Part shown: piece by piece, positions 10,058 to 18,900 of the stretch
Layout of the letters: the number at the start of each line of letters is the position of its first letter
How positions within the stretch are numbered: the stretch's first letter is position 1
Assembly (NCBI GenBank): GCA_963819905.1
Contig: CAWFXP010000001.1
Location: forward strand, 434,001 to 498,000
DNA length: 64,000 nucleotides
Source: CAWCQC01 sp963819905
Lineage (GTDB): Bacteria; Actinomycetota; Thermoleophilia; Gaiellales; Gaiellaceae
Direction of reading: 5' to 3'
Program-made: the position numbers and the translations under genes
The notes under the pieces: model-generated
Told to the model about the DNA's origin: nothing
Seen by the model: only the letters and a program-made list of their open reading frames with translations
Database searches by the model: none

Positions 10058-11605
10058 TCAACCGCGCGGGGGTCGACGAAGCGCGATGGCTGGGGGAGGC
10101 GCCGGCGTGTCTCCGCTCGCCTTCCAGTCGCCGGCGGGCGGCGGGTCCCGTTCGGGGAAAAGCGCGCGGGCAAGCTCTGCGCCCGTCTCGACAAGCAGTC
10201 GATCGCACTGCGGCGACACCTGAACCGGCAGGCCGTACGTCTTGTTCCCGTAGAGAGGCTCGTACCCGCCGCGGGGGTATTCGCTCTCGGTCGGGAAATA
10301 CGAGATACAGCCGTTCGTGTAGCCGGCATAGAGGGTGACGTCGGCGGGAGAGCGCTCCTTCACCGCGAGGCCGATCTCAGTGAAGATCTCACCCGGGCCC
10401 GTAACGATGATCCCGTCGCCTATTCTCACCGCGCCGACCGGCGCCTCGACCGTCGCCCGCGGGGCCCCGGAGGCCAATTCCGCCGCGGCACGACGGGCCC
10501 AGTTCAGACCGTGGTACCGAAGAACCCGGAGCTCGGACTCGGTCGCCCCTCGCGCGACCGCGTCGTCGAACTCCCGCTCGGCGCTCGCCCGGGCTGCCTC
10601 CGCCTCGTTTGGGGTGGGGAGAGGGAGAAGCGGGAGCTCGATCGTGCGCTCGAGGGCCGCGAGCTGCGGGGGATCGGCGTTTACGGGCTCCCACCTGAAC
10701 AGCCGGACGACCGTTCCCGACCCGAAGCTCGTCTCCACCAGTCGTGCGGGCCATGCCGGTCGGTCGGCAACGGCGTGCAGCGCCTCGACAGCCAGCCGGC
10801 GACCCATTCGCCCCGGCTCGAGGCACTCGTCGTCGAACGCGAAGCGAGGCATCACGTTCCCGCCCGCGCCCTGAAGGAAGACGCACTCGCCGCCGGTCAC
10901 GTCCCGGACGACCTGCCGCAGGGGGCCGGGATAATCCGGCGAGTACCCGATGAAGTCGATACCCGTCGTCACGGTGTGGCATCCGAACGACACCACCGTC
11001 GCGATGGCGCTCCCATCCCCCCGCACTGCCTGGAGAACGGGGACCGACGTGTCGACGAGGCCGCGGTCGTTCCATCCGATGTCCCGCACCATGCCGTCGT
11101 CGTCACGTTCCCGGCGATTGACGGCGACGTCTGCCGATCCGAGCCCCCACCGCACCCACGCGGGCTCGACTCGTTTGCAGGCGAGGACACAGACGTCGAC
11201 GATTCGCTCGTGCAGCAGGTCGATGTAGCCGAGGACGTCCGGGCCGGGCTCCGGGCTCGCCTCCCCGAACGAGCCGTACACCGTCCGGCCTCCGGGGGGC
11301 GCGTGGTGCGTGTGATTCCAGTTGAGCACGATCCCGGCCAGCGGCGTCGACGTTGTAACGGAGATCCGCTCTCGTAGCTCATCGACCTCGGGCGCCTGAA
11401 TCGCCAGTGTGTCGACTCCGCAGAGGATGGCGCGCATCCCTGCACGCTCGAGCGCGAGCGCGCTCACCTCGAGCTCGCCGAGCCGGCTCCGAGCCGTCTC
11501 GGTACGGCGAACCACTCCGACCATGGGCAGGCCGAGCGGTGGATCGACCGACAGCCGCGCGGCCCCTGCGCGGAACGAGTCTGAAATCGTCACCGGAATC
11601 GACAC
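10058..11605 (-). CDS. Neutral ceramidase-like (non-lysosomal ceramidase N-terminal domain) protein
   Basis: A 515-residue protein of the neutral/alkaline ceramidase N-domain family. It begins FRAGAARLSVDPPLG, the typical family opening, and has NWNHTHHAPP (zinc-type histidines, about residue 95), VSFGCHTVTTG, the FLQGAGGN segment (about 255) and GYTNGCISYFPTESEY near the C-terminus. Bacterial members are often annotated as neutral/alkaline ceramidases, but many stand-alone forms have unknown substrates. No signal peptide is visible, so a true extracellular ceramidase role is doubtful. The start is GTG 11605. The gene is divergent from the LacI regulator and could be read from the same operator-bearing region, so it may belong to the sugar island. 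Confidence 0.75.
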   Translation of the reverse strand: MSIPVTISDSFRAGAARLSVDPPLGLPMVGVVRRTETARSRLGELEVSALALERAGMRAILCGVDTLAIQAPEVDELRERISVTTSTPLAGIVLNWNHTHHAPPGGRTVYGSFGEASPEPGPDVLGYIDLLHERIVDVCVLACKRVEPAWVRWGLGSADVAVNRRERDDDGMVRDIGWNDRGLVDTSVPVLQAVRGDGSAIATVVSFGCHTVTTGIDFIGYSPDYPGPLRQVVRDVTGGECVFLQGAGGNVMPRFAFDDECLEPGRMGRRLAVEALHAVADRPAWPARLVETSFGSGTVVRLFRWEPVNADPPQLAALERTIELPLLPLPTPNEAEAARASAEREFDDAVARGATESELRVLRYHGLNWARRAAAELASGAPRATVEAPVGAVRIGDGIIVTGPGEIFTEIGLAVKERSPADVTLYAGYTNGCISYFPTESEYPRGGYEPLYGNKTYGLPVQVSPQCDRLLVETGAELARALFPERDPPPAGDWKASGDTPAPPPAIALRRPPRG

Positions 11606-11656
11606 CAGACTAGAGAGTCAGCACCGTGCCCGTCAAGCCTCGAGACCCATCCCTCT

Positions 11657-11685
11657 TTGACCGACCGCACGCCGATCGCTATCGT
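11657..11685 (+). promoter_or_regulatory. Promoter of the LacI-family gene
   Basis: TTGACC (11657-11662), a 17-bp spacer and TATCGT (11680-11685) make a good housekeeping promoter. The operator follows just downstream at 11694-11707. This places the TTG/ATG codons before 11690 outside the message and supports the ATG at 11726 as the true start. Confidence 0.6.
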
Positions 11686-11693
11686 GGTGCTCC

Positions 11694-11707
11694 TGGAATC
11701 GTTTCTA
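11694..11707. promoter_or_regulatory. LacI-family operator site 1
   Basis: TGGAATCGTTTCTA, the reverse of AGAAACGATTCC, with the central CG usual for LacI-family operators. It lies 9 bp after the -10 box, spanning the expected transcription start. Matches to the same 12-mer occur at 12843, 23772, 23797, 34279 and 35479. Confidence 0.65.
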
Positions 11708-11725
11708 GATCGCCAGGACCGACGA

Positions 11726-12763
11726 ATGAGCGCGACCGACGACGACTCGAGCCCGACTCAGCCCCGGCGCAACCTGCGGGAGGTTGCCGAGCGGGCAGGT
11801 GTCGCGATGTCATCCGTCTCTCGTGTCCTGACCGACCATCCGGACGTCAGCCCGCGCATGCGCCGGCGCGTGCTGGCCGTGGTCGACGAGCTCGGATACG
11901 AGCCGAACCTCCTCGCGCAGAGCCTCCGGCGGGGGTCGAGCCTGTCGGTCGGCTTCGTCATCCGTGACATCTCGAGCCCGCTTTTCTCCGAGATCGCCCT
12001 GGGTGCCGAGACGGAGCTCCGCAACCATGGCTACTCGATGCTGCTCACGAACTCGGAGGGATTGCCGACGCTCGATGCGGCGCACATCCGTCTCTTCCGC
12101 CAGCGCCGAGTCGACGGGCTTCTGCTCTCGCTCGCGGACGAGTACCACGAGGCGACGATGGAGGAGTTGCGTCGCGTTCCCGTGCCCGTCGTACTCATCG
12201 ATCGCGAGCTGCCCGTACCGCTCGAGACGAGCGCCGTACTGAGCGATCACGCGAGCGGGATCCGGGCCGCCGCGGATCACCTGATCGCGCTCGGGCATCG
12301 CCGAATCGGGCTCGCAGCAGGGCCACTGAACCTGAGGCCGGGACGCGAGCTGAGCTCGGCCCTCGAGGCCGTGTGCGCGGAAGCCGGCATCGAGGCCGTC
12401 GTCGACGCCGGACCATTCACGGAGGAGCATGGAGCGGCCGCAGCGGAGCGCTTGCTCGACCGGGTGGATCCCCCGACGTCGCTGATCGCCGGGTCGAACC
12501 AGATTCTCCCCGGCGTGCTGCGCGTCGTGAGGCAACGGGGAATCCGGATCCCCGGCGAGCTCTCGCTCGTGACCTTCGACGACATCCGCATGCTCGAGTT
12601 CGTCGAGCCGCCGATCGCCGTCGTCTCCCGGGAACCGGTCGTCATCGGCAGCGAGGCCGCTTCGATTCTCCTGCGCCGCCTGAAGGGCGGCGCCCCGGAG
12701 CAGATCCGCATCCCGACCACGTTCGACCCGCGCGCAAGCTGCGCGCCGCCGTCGGCTTCGTAA
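11726..12763 (+). CDS. LacI-family transcriptional regulator
   Basis: A 345-residue repressor. The helix-turn-helix and hinge appear as REVAERAGVAMSSVSRVL and the PDVSPRMRRRVL segment (residues about 14-55), then ELGYEPNLLAQSLR. The effector-binding core is a periplasmic-binding-protein fold (SVGFVIRDISSPLF, GLLLSLADE, IALGHRRIGLAAG, LVTFDDIRMLEFVEPP). The effector is probably a sugar or sugar acid taken up by one of the neighbouring importers. ATG 11726 is chosen because the promoter occupies the upstream part of the open frame. Its own operator suggests autoregulation, and matching operators at four other sites make it the likely regulator of the whole 11.7-39 kb island. Confidence 0.9.
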   Translation: MSATDDDSSPTQPRRNLREVAERAGVAMSSVSRVLTDHPDVSPRMRRRVLAVVDELGYEPNLLAQSLRRGSSLSVGFVIRDISSPLFSEIALGAETELRNHGYSMLLTNSEGLPTLDAAHIRLFRQRRVDGLLLSLADEYHEATMEELRRVPVPVVLIDRELPVPLETSAVLSDHASGIRAAADHLIALGHRRIGLAAGPLNLRPGRELSSALEAVCAEAGIEAVVDAGPFTEEHGAAAAERLLDRVDPPTSLIAGSNQILPGVLRVVRQRGIRIPGELSLVTFDDIRMLEFVEPPIAVVSREPVVIGSEAASILLRRLKGGAPEQIRIPTTFDPRASCAPPSAS

Positions 12764-12796
12764 CCCGGGCTCGCCTTGCCGCTCTCCGGGCGGGCC

Positions 12797-12826
12797 TTGA
12801 CGGATCTGAGAGCTCCGGAATATACT
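12797..12826 (+). promoter_or_regulatory. Promoter of sugar ABC importer 1
   Basis: TTGACG (12797-12802), an 18-bp spacer and TATACT (12821-12826): the clearest sigma-70-type promoter in the window. Transcription would start near 12833, just before the operator at 12843. Confidence 0.75.
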
Positions 12827-12842
12827 CGCGCTCCTTGGAACG

Positions 12843-12854
12843 GGAAACAATTCC
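12843..12854. promoter_or_regulatory. LacI-family operator site 2
   Basis: GGAAACAATTCC, a 12-bp near palindrome immediately downstream of the predicted start site, positioned to block elongation or open-complex formation. A Shine-Dalgarno AGAGAGGAG follows at 12867, and the binding-protein ATG is at 12881. Confidence 0.7.
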
Positions 12855-12880
12855 AGGAACCTTTGCAGAGAGGAGCTCCA

Positions 12881-14119
12881 ATGAGCATGCCCTTCCGGTC
12901 TCGAGGACGCGCGATCGCGGTTGGGTTCGCGGTGTTGGCCGCGGCGGCCGCGTTCGCTGCCGCTGCGGGATGCGGCGGCGGGGGCGAACCGGCTGCAGAC
13001 GAGCCGCAGGCGACCGAGGCGCCCGCCACCGAGGCACCACCTGCTGACACCGGTGCACCGCCCGCTGACACGGCGCCCGCCGCAGGTGGGCCCTACGGTG
13101 CCGGCCTTCAGCTGACCGACGAAGTCATCGCGACTCCTGAGGTGTCTTCGATCAAGGAGCCCTGGGTTCTCTGGAACAACGAGACGTGCGCGTACGAGGA
13201 GACGACCGATCACCCCGCCACATACCAACCGACGCTGCGCACCATCGTCGAGCCGTACCAGATCGGCTACATGAACTACGGTGACATCGACTCGTTCGGG
13301 ATCGCCAACACGAAGAACATCACCGAGCTCTCCGAGCAGGCCGGATTCACCCTGAACGTCTACAACCTGAAGTACCCGTCCGAGACCGAGCCGCTCACTC
13401 AGGCTAGGGCATCGGCGCTGAAGGGGGACAAGGGCGTCATCACGGCGACGCAGGTCCTGTTCGAGGAGCAGTACAAGATCTTGGCCGAAGAGGGATGCAT
13501 TCCGGTCGTCCAGCTCTACGCCTTCGGAACGTCCGTGCCGAATTTCGGTGTCAACTGGGCAAACGCCGGGACGCAAATCGGGACATCGCTCGGCGAGATC
13601 GCGGTCGAGAAGGGCTGGGATCCGGCAACGACGGCCTTCGTCCAATGCACGAACCCGGACTACGGTCCGAGCGTCAACTCGATGTTCGACACCGCTCCGC
13701 CGGCGGTGGTCGAGGCCGGCTTCGCCATACCAGAAGAGAACGTCTTCAATCTGACGTGCAAGGTGGGCAAGCACGAGACCGTCACGACCGACTGGTTCAC
13801 GGCCCATCCGGACTTCGCGAACATCATGTTCGACACGGTCGACGACCCGTCGGCGGACGGAATGATCAACGCGATCAAGAAGGCCGGTCGCGAGGACGAC
13901 TCGATCATCATCGTCAACGGGGCCGATCCCCAGGGTCGAGAGGCAATTCGCGCAGGGACGCAAACGGGCTCGACGGCGTTCTTCCCGGAGCGCTACGGGG
14001 AGTGGGCGATCGCCATGCTCGAGGACATCCTGGCAGGCGTGCCGGTGCCGCTCGAGGTGAATCACCCCACGCCGCTGATCACGATCGACAACATCGACGA
14101 GTACTACCCCGGAGAGTGA
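12881..14119 (+). CDS. Sugar ABC transporter, substrate-binding lipoprotein
   Basis: A 412-residue periplasmic-binding-type protein of the ribose/xylose cluster (Peripla_BP_4). It starts with a basic N-terminus, a hydrophobic run and a lipobox ending AAAGC (Cys about residue 31), then a Gly and Ala/Pro/Thr/Glu-rich linker; the mature protein is therefore membrane-anchored outside the cell. The binding domain starts around IGYMNYGDIDSFG and includes QCTNPDYGPS, GADPQGREAIRAG and the FFPERYGEWA segment. The start at ATG 12881 follows a strong AGAGAGGAG. It is the first gene of an importer operon with permease 14156 and ATPase 15169, and expression is set by the promoter/operator pair at 12797-12854. 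Confidence 0.9.
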   Translation: MSMPFRSRGRAIAVGFAVLAAAAAFAAAAGCGGGGEPAADEPQATEAPATEAPPADTGAPPADTAPAAGGPYGAGLQLTDEVIATPEVSSIKEPWVLWNNETCAYEETTDHPATYQPTLRTIVEPYQIGYMNYGDIDSFGIANTKNITELSEQAGFTLNVYNLKYPSETEPLTQARASALKGDKGVITATQVLFEEQYKILAEEGCIPVVQLYAFGTSVPNFGVNWANAGTQIGTSLGEIAVEKGWDPATTAFVQCTNPDYGPSVNSMFDTAPPAVVEAGFAIPEENVFNLTCKVGKHETVTTDWFTAHPDFANIMFDTVDDPSADGMINAIKKAGREDDSIIIVNGADPQGREAIRAGTQTGSTAFFPERYGEWAIAMLEDILAGVPVPLEVNHPTPLITIDNIDEYYPGE

Positions 14120-14155
14120 CGTCTCATAAGCCGCACTGACGGCTACCCGGATGAC

Positions 14156-15172
14156 ATGCCGGCCGGCCGGGGCGACACGCCCGGCCGGCCGGCAGCCCAT
14201 TCCCGATGGCTGCAGCGCCTGCGAAGCCTGGTTCTGAGGCCGGAGGCGGGACTCCCGATCATCCTCGCCGGGCTGTGCGTCTACCTCGGCTTCGCCTCCG
14301 AGTTCTTCTGGCGCTGGAAGAACATCCTGAACATCACGGAAGCGGTGTCGGTCGTGGGGATCGCGGCGGCCTTCGCGACAGTCGTGGTGATCAGCGGCGG
14401 GCTCGACCTGACGCCGATCGCCGTCATCACGATGACGGGCATCGTCGCGACAGAGGCCTTTCGCGCCGACCTACCGGTCTGGCTCGTCGTCTTCATCGCG
14501 CTGCTTGCCGCGGCCGGAATCGGGGCCGTCAACGGATCGCTCGTCGCGTTCCTGAACCTCAATCCCTTCATCGTCACTCTGGGAACGACGTTCCTCTTCA
14601 CCGGCGTCGCGTTTCTCATAACCGACGGCACGCCGAGAGATATCGAAAGCGAGGGCTTCAACCAGCTGGGGCAGTCGAAGATCTGGTTCGAGATACCGAT
14701 CGACACGGTCTGGATGGTGGCGGTCTTCGCGGCGACGTTCTTCATGCTCAGGTTCACGCGCTTCGGCACGCATGTGTTCGCGGTCGGTGGAGGACAGACC
14801 GCAGCTCGCCTCAGCGGTGTGCGAGTCGTCCACGTCAAGCTCGGGGTCTACGTCCTGGCCGCCTTCGTATCGGGCATCGCCGGCATCGTCCAGACGGCGA
14901 ACGCCGGCCAGGTCGGGGTCTATGCGGTATCGAACTCCAACGACCTCTTGGTCATCATCGCAGCGGTGATCATCGGCGGCACGGCCCTCACCGGCGGTCG
15001 TGGCACCGTGATCGGAACACTCATGGGCGTGCTCTTGCTCGGCGTGATCCAGAACGGGCTCACGCTGCTCAACATCTCGAGCTTCTGGCAGCCCGTGGTC
15101 GTGGGCCTCATCCTCCTGATCGCCATCGTTCTCGACGAGGTCCGGCGCCGCGTGGAGCTGGCGACCGCATGA
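14156..15172 (+). CDS. Sugar ABC transporter permease (RbsC-like)
   Basis: A 338-residue inner-membrane protein of the BPD_transp_2 family, with about ten hydrophobic segments. Family features are SGGLDLTPIAVITMTGIV, NPFIVTLGTTFLFTGVAF and IIGGTALTGGRGTVIGTLMG. It forms the channel for the importer with the binding protein upstream. The C-terminus overlaps the ATPase start as ATGA, so both are translationally coupled. Confidence 0.92.
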   Translation: MPAGRGDTPGRPAAHSRWLQRLRSLVLRPEAGLPIILAGLCVYLGFASEFFWRWKNILNITEAVSVVGIAAAFATVVVISGGLDLTPIAVITMTGIVATEAFRADLPVWLVVFIALLAAAGIGAVNGSLVAFLNLNPFIVTLGTTFLFTGVAFLITDGTPRDIESEGFNQLGQSKIWFEIPIDTVWMVAVFAATFFMLRFTRFGTHVFAVGGGQTAARLSGVRVVHVKLGVYVLAAFVSGIAGIVQTANAGQVGVYAVSNSNDLLVIIAAVIIGGTALTGGRGTVIGTLMGVLLLGVIQNGLTLLNISSFWQPVVVGLILLIAIVLDEVRRRVELATA

Positions 15173-15957
15173 CGACGAGCCAGCCGCAGAACGGCTCCGC
15201 CGGTCCGCTGCTCGAAGCGCGCGGTCTCAGCAAGCACTACGGGACGATCCGCGCAGTCGAGAACGTCGACCTGACCATCGGCCGCGGGGAGATCGTGGCG
15301 ATCGTCGGCGACAACGGCGCCGGGAAGACGACGCTGATCAAGATGCTGTCCGGGGCCGTCGCTCCGGACGCAGGCGAGATCCTCGTCGAGGGAAGCGTCG
15401 TGCGGATCAACGACCCACTGGACGCACGCGCCCTGGGGATCGAGACCATCTACCAGGATCTGGCCCTTCTCCCCAACCTCGATGTGACGACCAATCTCTA
15501 CCTGGGACGTGAGCAGAAAGTCGACGGGCTCCTGGGACTGCTCGGCGTCGTCGCGCGTCGCCGCATGAGAGGCGAGGCCCGCGAGCATCTGGACAAGCTG
15601 CATATTCAGATCCCCAAGATCTCGGGAACACCGGTCGAGTCGCTCTCCGGTGGACAGCGACAGAGCGTTGCGATCGCCCGCGCGATCGTGTGGGCCTCGA
15701 AACTCGTGATCATGGACGAGCCGACGGCCGCCCTCGGCGTCGCCCAATCGCGAGCCGTTCTCGACCTCGTGCGGCGGGTTCGGGAGCAAGGCACGTCCGT
15801 CGTGATCATCAGCCACATCCTTCCGCACGTGCTCGAGCTCGCGGATCGCGTCGTCGTCTTGCGCCATGGTGCGAAGGTCGCAGAGATCTCCGCTGAAGGC
15901 GTCACGCAGGATCGCCTGATCGCCCTGATCGTCGGCTTCGAGGATCCCGGGGCGTGA
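15169..15957 (+). CDS. Sugar ABC transporter ATP-binding protein, single ABC domain
   Basis: A 262-residue cytoplasmic ATPase. Walker A GDNGAGKTT (about residue 46), Q-loop IYQDLAL, signature SLSGGQRQS, Walker B VIMDEPTAAL and switch ISHIL are all present. It has only one ABC cassette, whereas classical RbsA/XylA proteins have two; it probably works as a homodimer like the FrcA type. The ATGA overlap with the permease indicates a tight operon. Confidence 0.92.
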   Translation: MTTSQPQNGSAGPLLEARGLSKHYGTIRAVENVDLTIGRGEIVAIVGDNGAGKTTLIKMLSGAVAPDAGEILVEGSVVRINDPLDARALGIETIYQDLALLPNLDVTTNLYLGREQKVDGLLGLLGVVARRRMRGEAREHLDKLHIQIPKISGTPVESLSGGQRQSVAIARAIVWASKLVIMDEPTAALGVAQSRAVLDLVRRVREQGTSVVIISHILPHVLELADRVVVLRHGAKVAEISAEGVTQDRLIALIVGFEDPGA

Positions 15958-15993
15958 GAACCGAGCACGGTCGGTGCCGATGAGGATCGCCTG

Positions 15994-18900
15994 ATGGGAG
16001 TACGCATCGGCGTCGACGTGGGTGGCACGTTCACCGACCTGATCCTCCACGAGGAGGCAACCGGCGACGTCCACGTGGCCAAGGCGCTGACGACTCCGTC
16101 GGCGTTGGAAGAGGGGGTCGAGCGAGTCGTTTCGGCCGTATCGCTGGACGGCGCCCACGAGGAGGAGACGCTGTTTCTTCACGGGACGACCGTGGCGTTG
16201 AACGCACTGCTCGAGCGAAAGGGAGCGAAGGTCGGCCTGCTGACGACTCGTGGGTTTCGCGACGTCCTGGAGCTTCGCCGCGGCGAGCGCGACAGGATGT
16301 ACGACCTGTGCTGGAAGCCGAGCCGTGCGCTGGTATCCCGGCGGCTTCGGCAGCCCGTCACGGAACGGATTCGCGCCGACGCTCGGATCGAGATCCCGCT
16401 CGAGCCAGCCGATATCGGAAGGGCGCTCGACGTCTTCGACTCGGAAGGCGTCACCTGCATCGCAGTCGCGTTCGTGAACAGCTACGCGAACCCGGCGCAC
16501 GAGCTCACCGCGGAGCGCCTCCTGAGAGCACTGGGTTTCACGGGCGACATCTCCCTCTCACACGAGGTTTCGGGCGAGTATCGGGAGTACGAACGCACGT
16601 CGACGACGGTCGTCGATGCCTACGTTCGTCCCCAGGTGAGCGCGTACCTGGCGCAGCTTGCCCGGCGGCTGGAAGCCCTCGGCTTGGGCGAGCGCTTGTT
16701 CGTCACGAACTCGGGCGGCGGCGCGATGACGTTCGAGGAGGCAACCTCTCGCCCGTTCGAGATCATCGACTCTGGTCCGACGGCCGGCGCCGTGGGCGCC
16801 GGCGAGCTCTGCCGAGATCTGGGGATCCCGCTGGCGATCACCGCGGATGTCGGCGGGACGAGCTTCGACACCTGTCTGGTCATCGACGGGCGTCCCCCGA
16901 TCACGTACGAAGGCCGGATTGCCGAGCTGGTCGTGCAGACGCCATGGGTCGACGTCCGGTCGATCGGCTCCGGCGGGGGATCGATCGCCTACGTCGACGA
17001 GGGCGGCCTGCTCCGCGTCGGGCCGGAGAGCGCGGGAGCGGATCCGGGGCCCGCCTGCTACAGACGCGGCGGCTCGCGACCGACGGTAACCGACGCGGCC
17101 GCGAAGCTCGGCATGTTGGCGCTGGGCGAGCTCGCGGCTGGAGTCGTTCTGGACGTCGAGGCCGCCCACGCGGTACTCGCTCCCCTGGCGCAACGCCTCT
17201 CGATGGCGGGCGACGACGTCGCGATCGGGATTATCAGAATTGCGACCGCACAGATGGCGGGCGCGATCCGCGAGTTGACGGGCGAGCGCGGCCAGGATCC
17301 TCGAGAGGCGGTGCTCCTGGCATTCGGAGGCGCAGGGCCGCTGTTTGCGACGCTGCTCGCGCAGGAGCTCGGCATGAAGCGCGTCGTCGTGCCGCCGCAC
17401 GCTGGGAATTTCTCCGCCTGGGGCCTCCTCGGCCAAGACCTGGTCCGCTCGTCCGCCTCGACGTCGGTCGCGAGCCTGACCGAGGACGGACTCGCGTCGG
17501 CAAGCCGAGACCTGCTGAGGCTCTTCGGGCGGCTGGCCGCTCGATCGTCGGCGCTAGGGCCGGATCAGCAGTACGAAGCGGCGCTGGACATGCGCTACAC
17601 GGGCCAGGAGTACACACTCACGATCCCGGTCCGGTTCGATGCGACACGCGGCGTGATCGAGTGCGGGCCAACGTCGACAGCCCAAGCCTTCGGGGAGGAG
17701 TACCAGCGTGTCTTCGGCCACGCACTCGACGATCCGGTCGAGATCGTGTCCGTGCGGGCGACCGTTCGGACACCGCTGCCACGCGGGAAACGCCGGCCAG
17801 CAGCGAGCGACGGGGCCGACAGGCAGATTCCGACCGGTCGAACGGTGCGGGCCTGGTCCTTCACGCGAGGCGAGTATGCGGACTTCGCCCTCGTCGACCG
17901 GGGCTCCCTCGCAGTCGGATCGACGCTCCACGGACCGGCGATCGTACTGGAGGAGACGACCACCACCTACGTCGACGCAGGGTTCGATCTCGACGTCCAT
18001 CCGACCGGTGCGCTGCTGATCTCGAATCTCGCGCTGGACGAGGACAGATCCCCGGGCGCTCGGGCTGCGGTCGGGAACTCAGGGCCGCTTGCCTCGCCGG
18101 ACCCCGTCCTGACGGAGGTGATTCGACAGGGCCTGCTCTCGGCCGCGGAGCAGATGAAAATCGCCCTCCGCAGGACAGCGTTCTCGCCGATCGTCTACGA
18201 CATGATCGACTTCTGCTGCGCCCTGTACGACCGTGACGTTCGCCTCCTCGCCCAGGCCCAGGCAACTCCGCTCTTTCTCGGAACGATGGGCTTCTGCATC
18301 GACGCCTGCGTGCGAGCGATCGGTGGGGAGGAGGCCCTCGAGCCCGGTGACGTTCTCTTCTCGACGTACGCCTACGACATCGGCTCGCATCCGCAGGACG
18401 CCGCGATTGTGGTGCCGGCCTTTCTCGAGGGCGGCGTGATCGGGTATGCGGCGGTCAAGGCCCACCACATGGACATCGGCGCCATCGAGCCCTTCTGCAC
18501 CGCCACGACCGACAACTTCCAGGAGGGCGCGATCTTCCCGGGGGTTCGGATCTTCCGTGGGGGCCGGCGTGACGAGGACATGTATCGCACGGTGCTCGCC
18601 AATTCCCGGCTTCCGGCAGCGCTCGCCGGTGATCTGAACGCCCAGATCGTTGCCGCGAACGTGGGGCTCGCGGCGCTCTGCCGACTGATCGGCCGCTACG
18701 GACACGAGTCCTTCCAGGCAGCGGTCGAGCGGATCTTCGACCACGGCGAGTCGACGGTGCGCCACTTCCTCGAGCGAGTTCCGGACGGTCGTTACGTCGG
18801 CGCCGGCGCGATGGACAACGACGGTCTCGATGACGAGCTCGTACCGTTCACCGTCGCCGCGGAGATCGTCGGGAGCGACGTTCGCATCGACTTCGCCGAC

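Noticed and set aside
11657..11725. Earlier start for the LacI gene
   Set aside because: This region contains the -35, -10 and operator; the helix-turn-helix alignment also starts later.
11810..14200. Long minus-strand frame opposite the LacI and binding-protein genes
   Set aside because: Shadow frame; plus strand has clear family motifs and a promoter.
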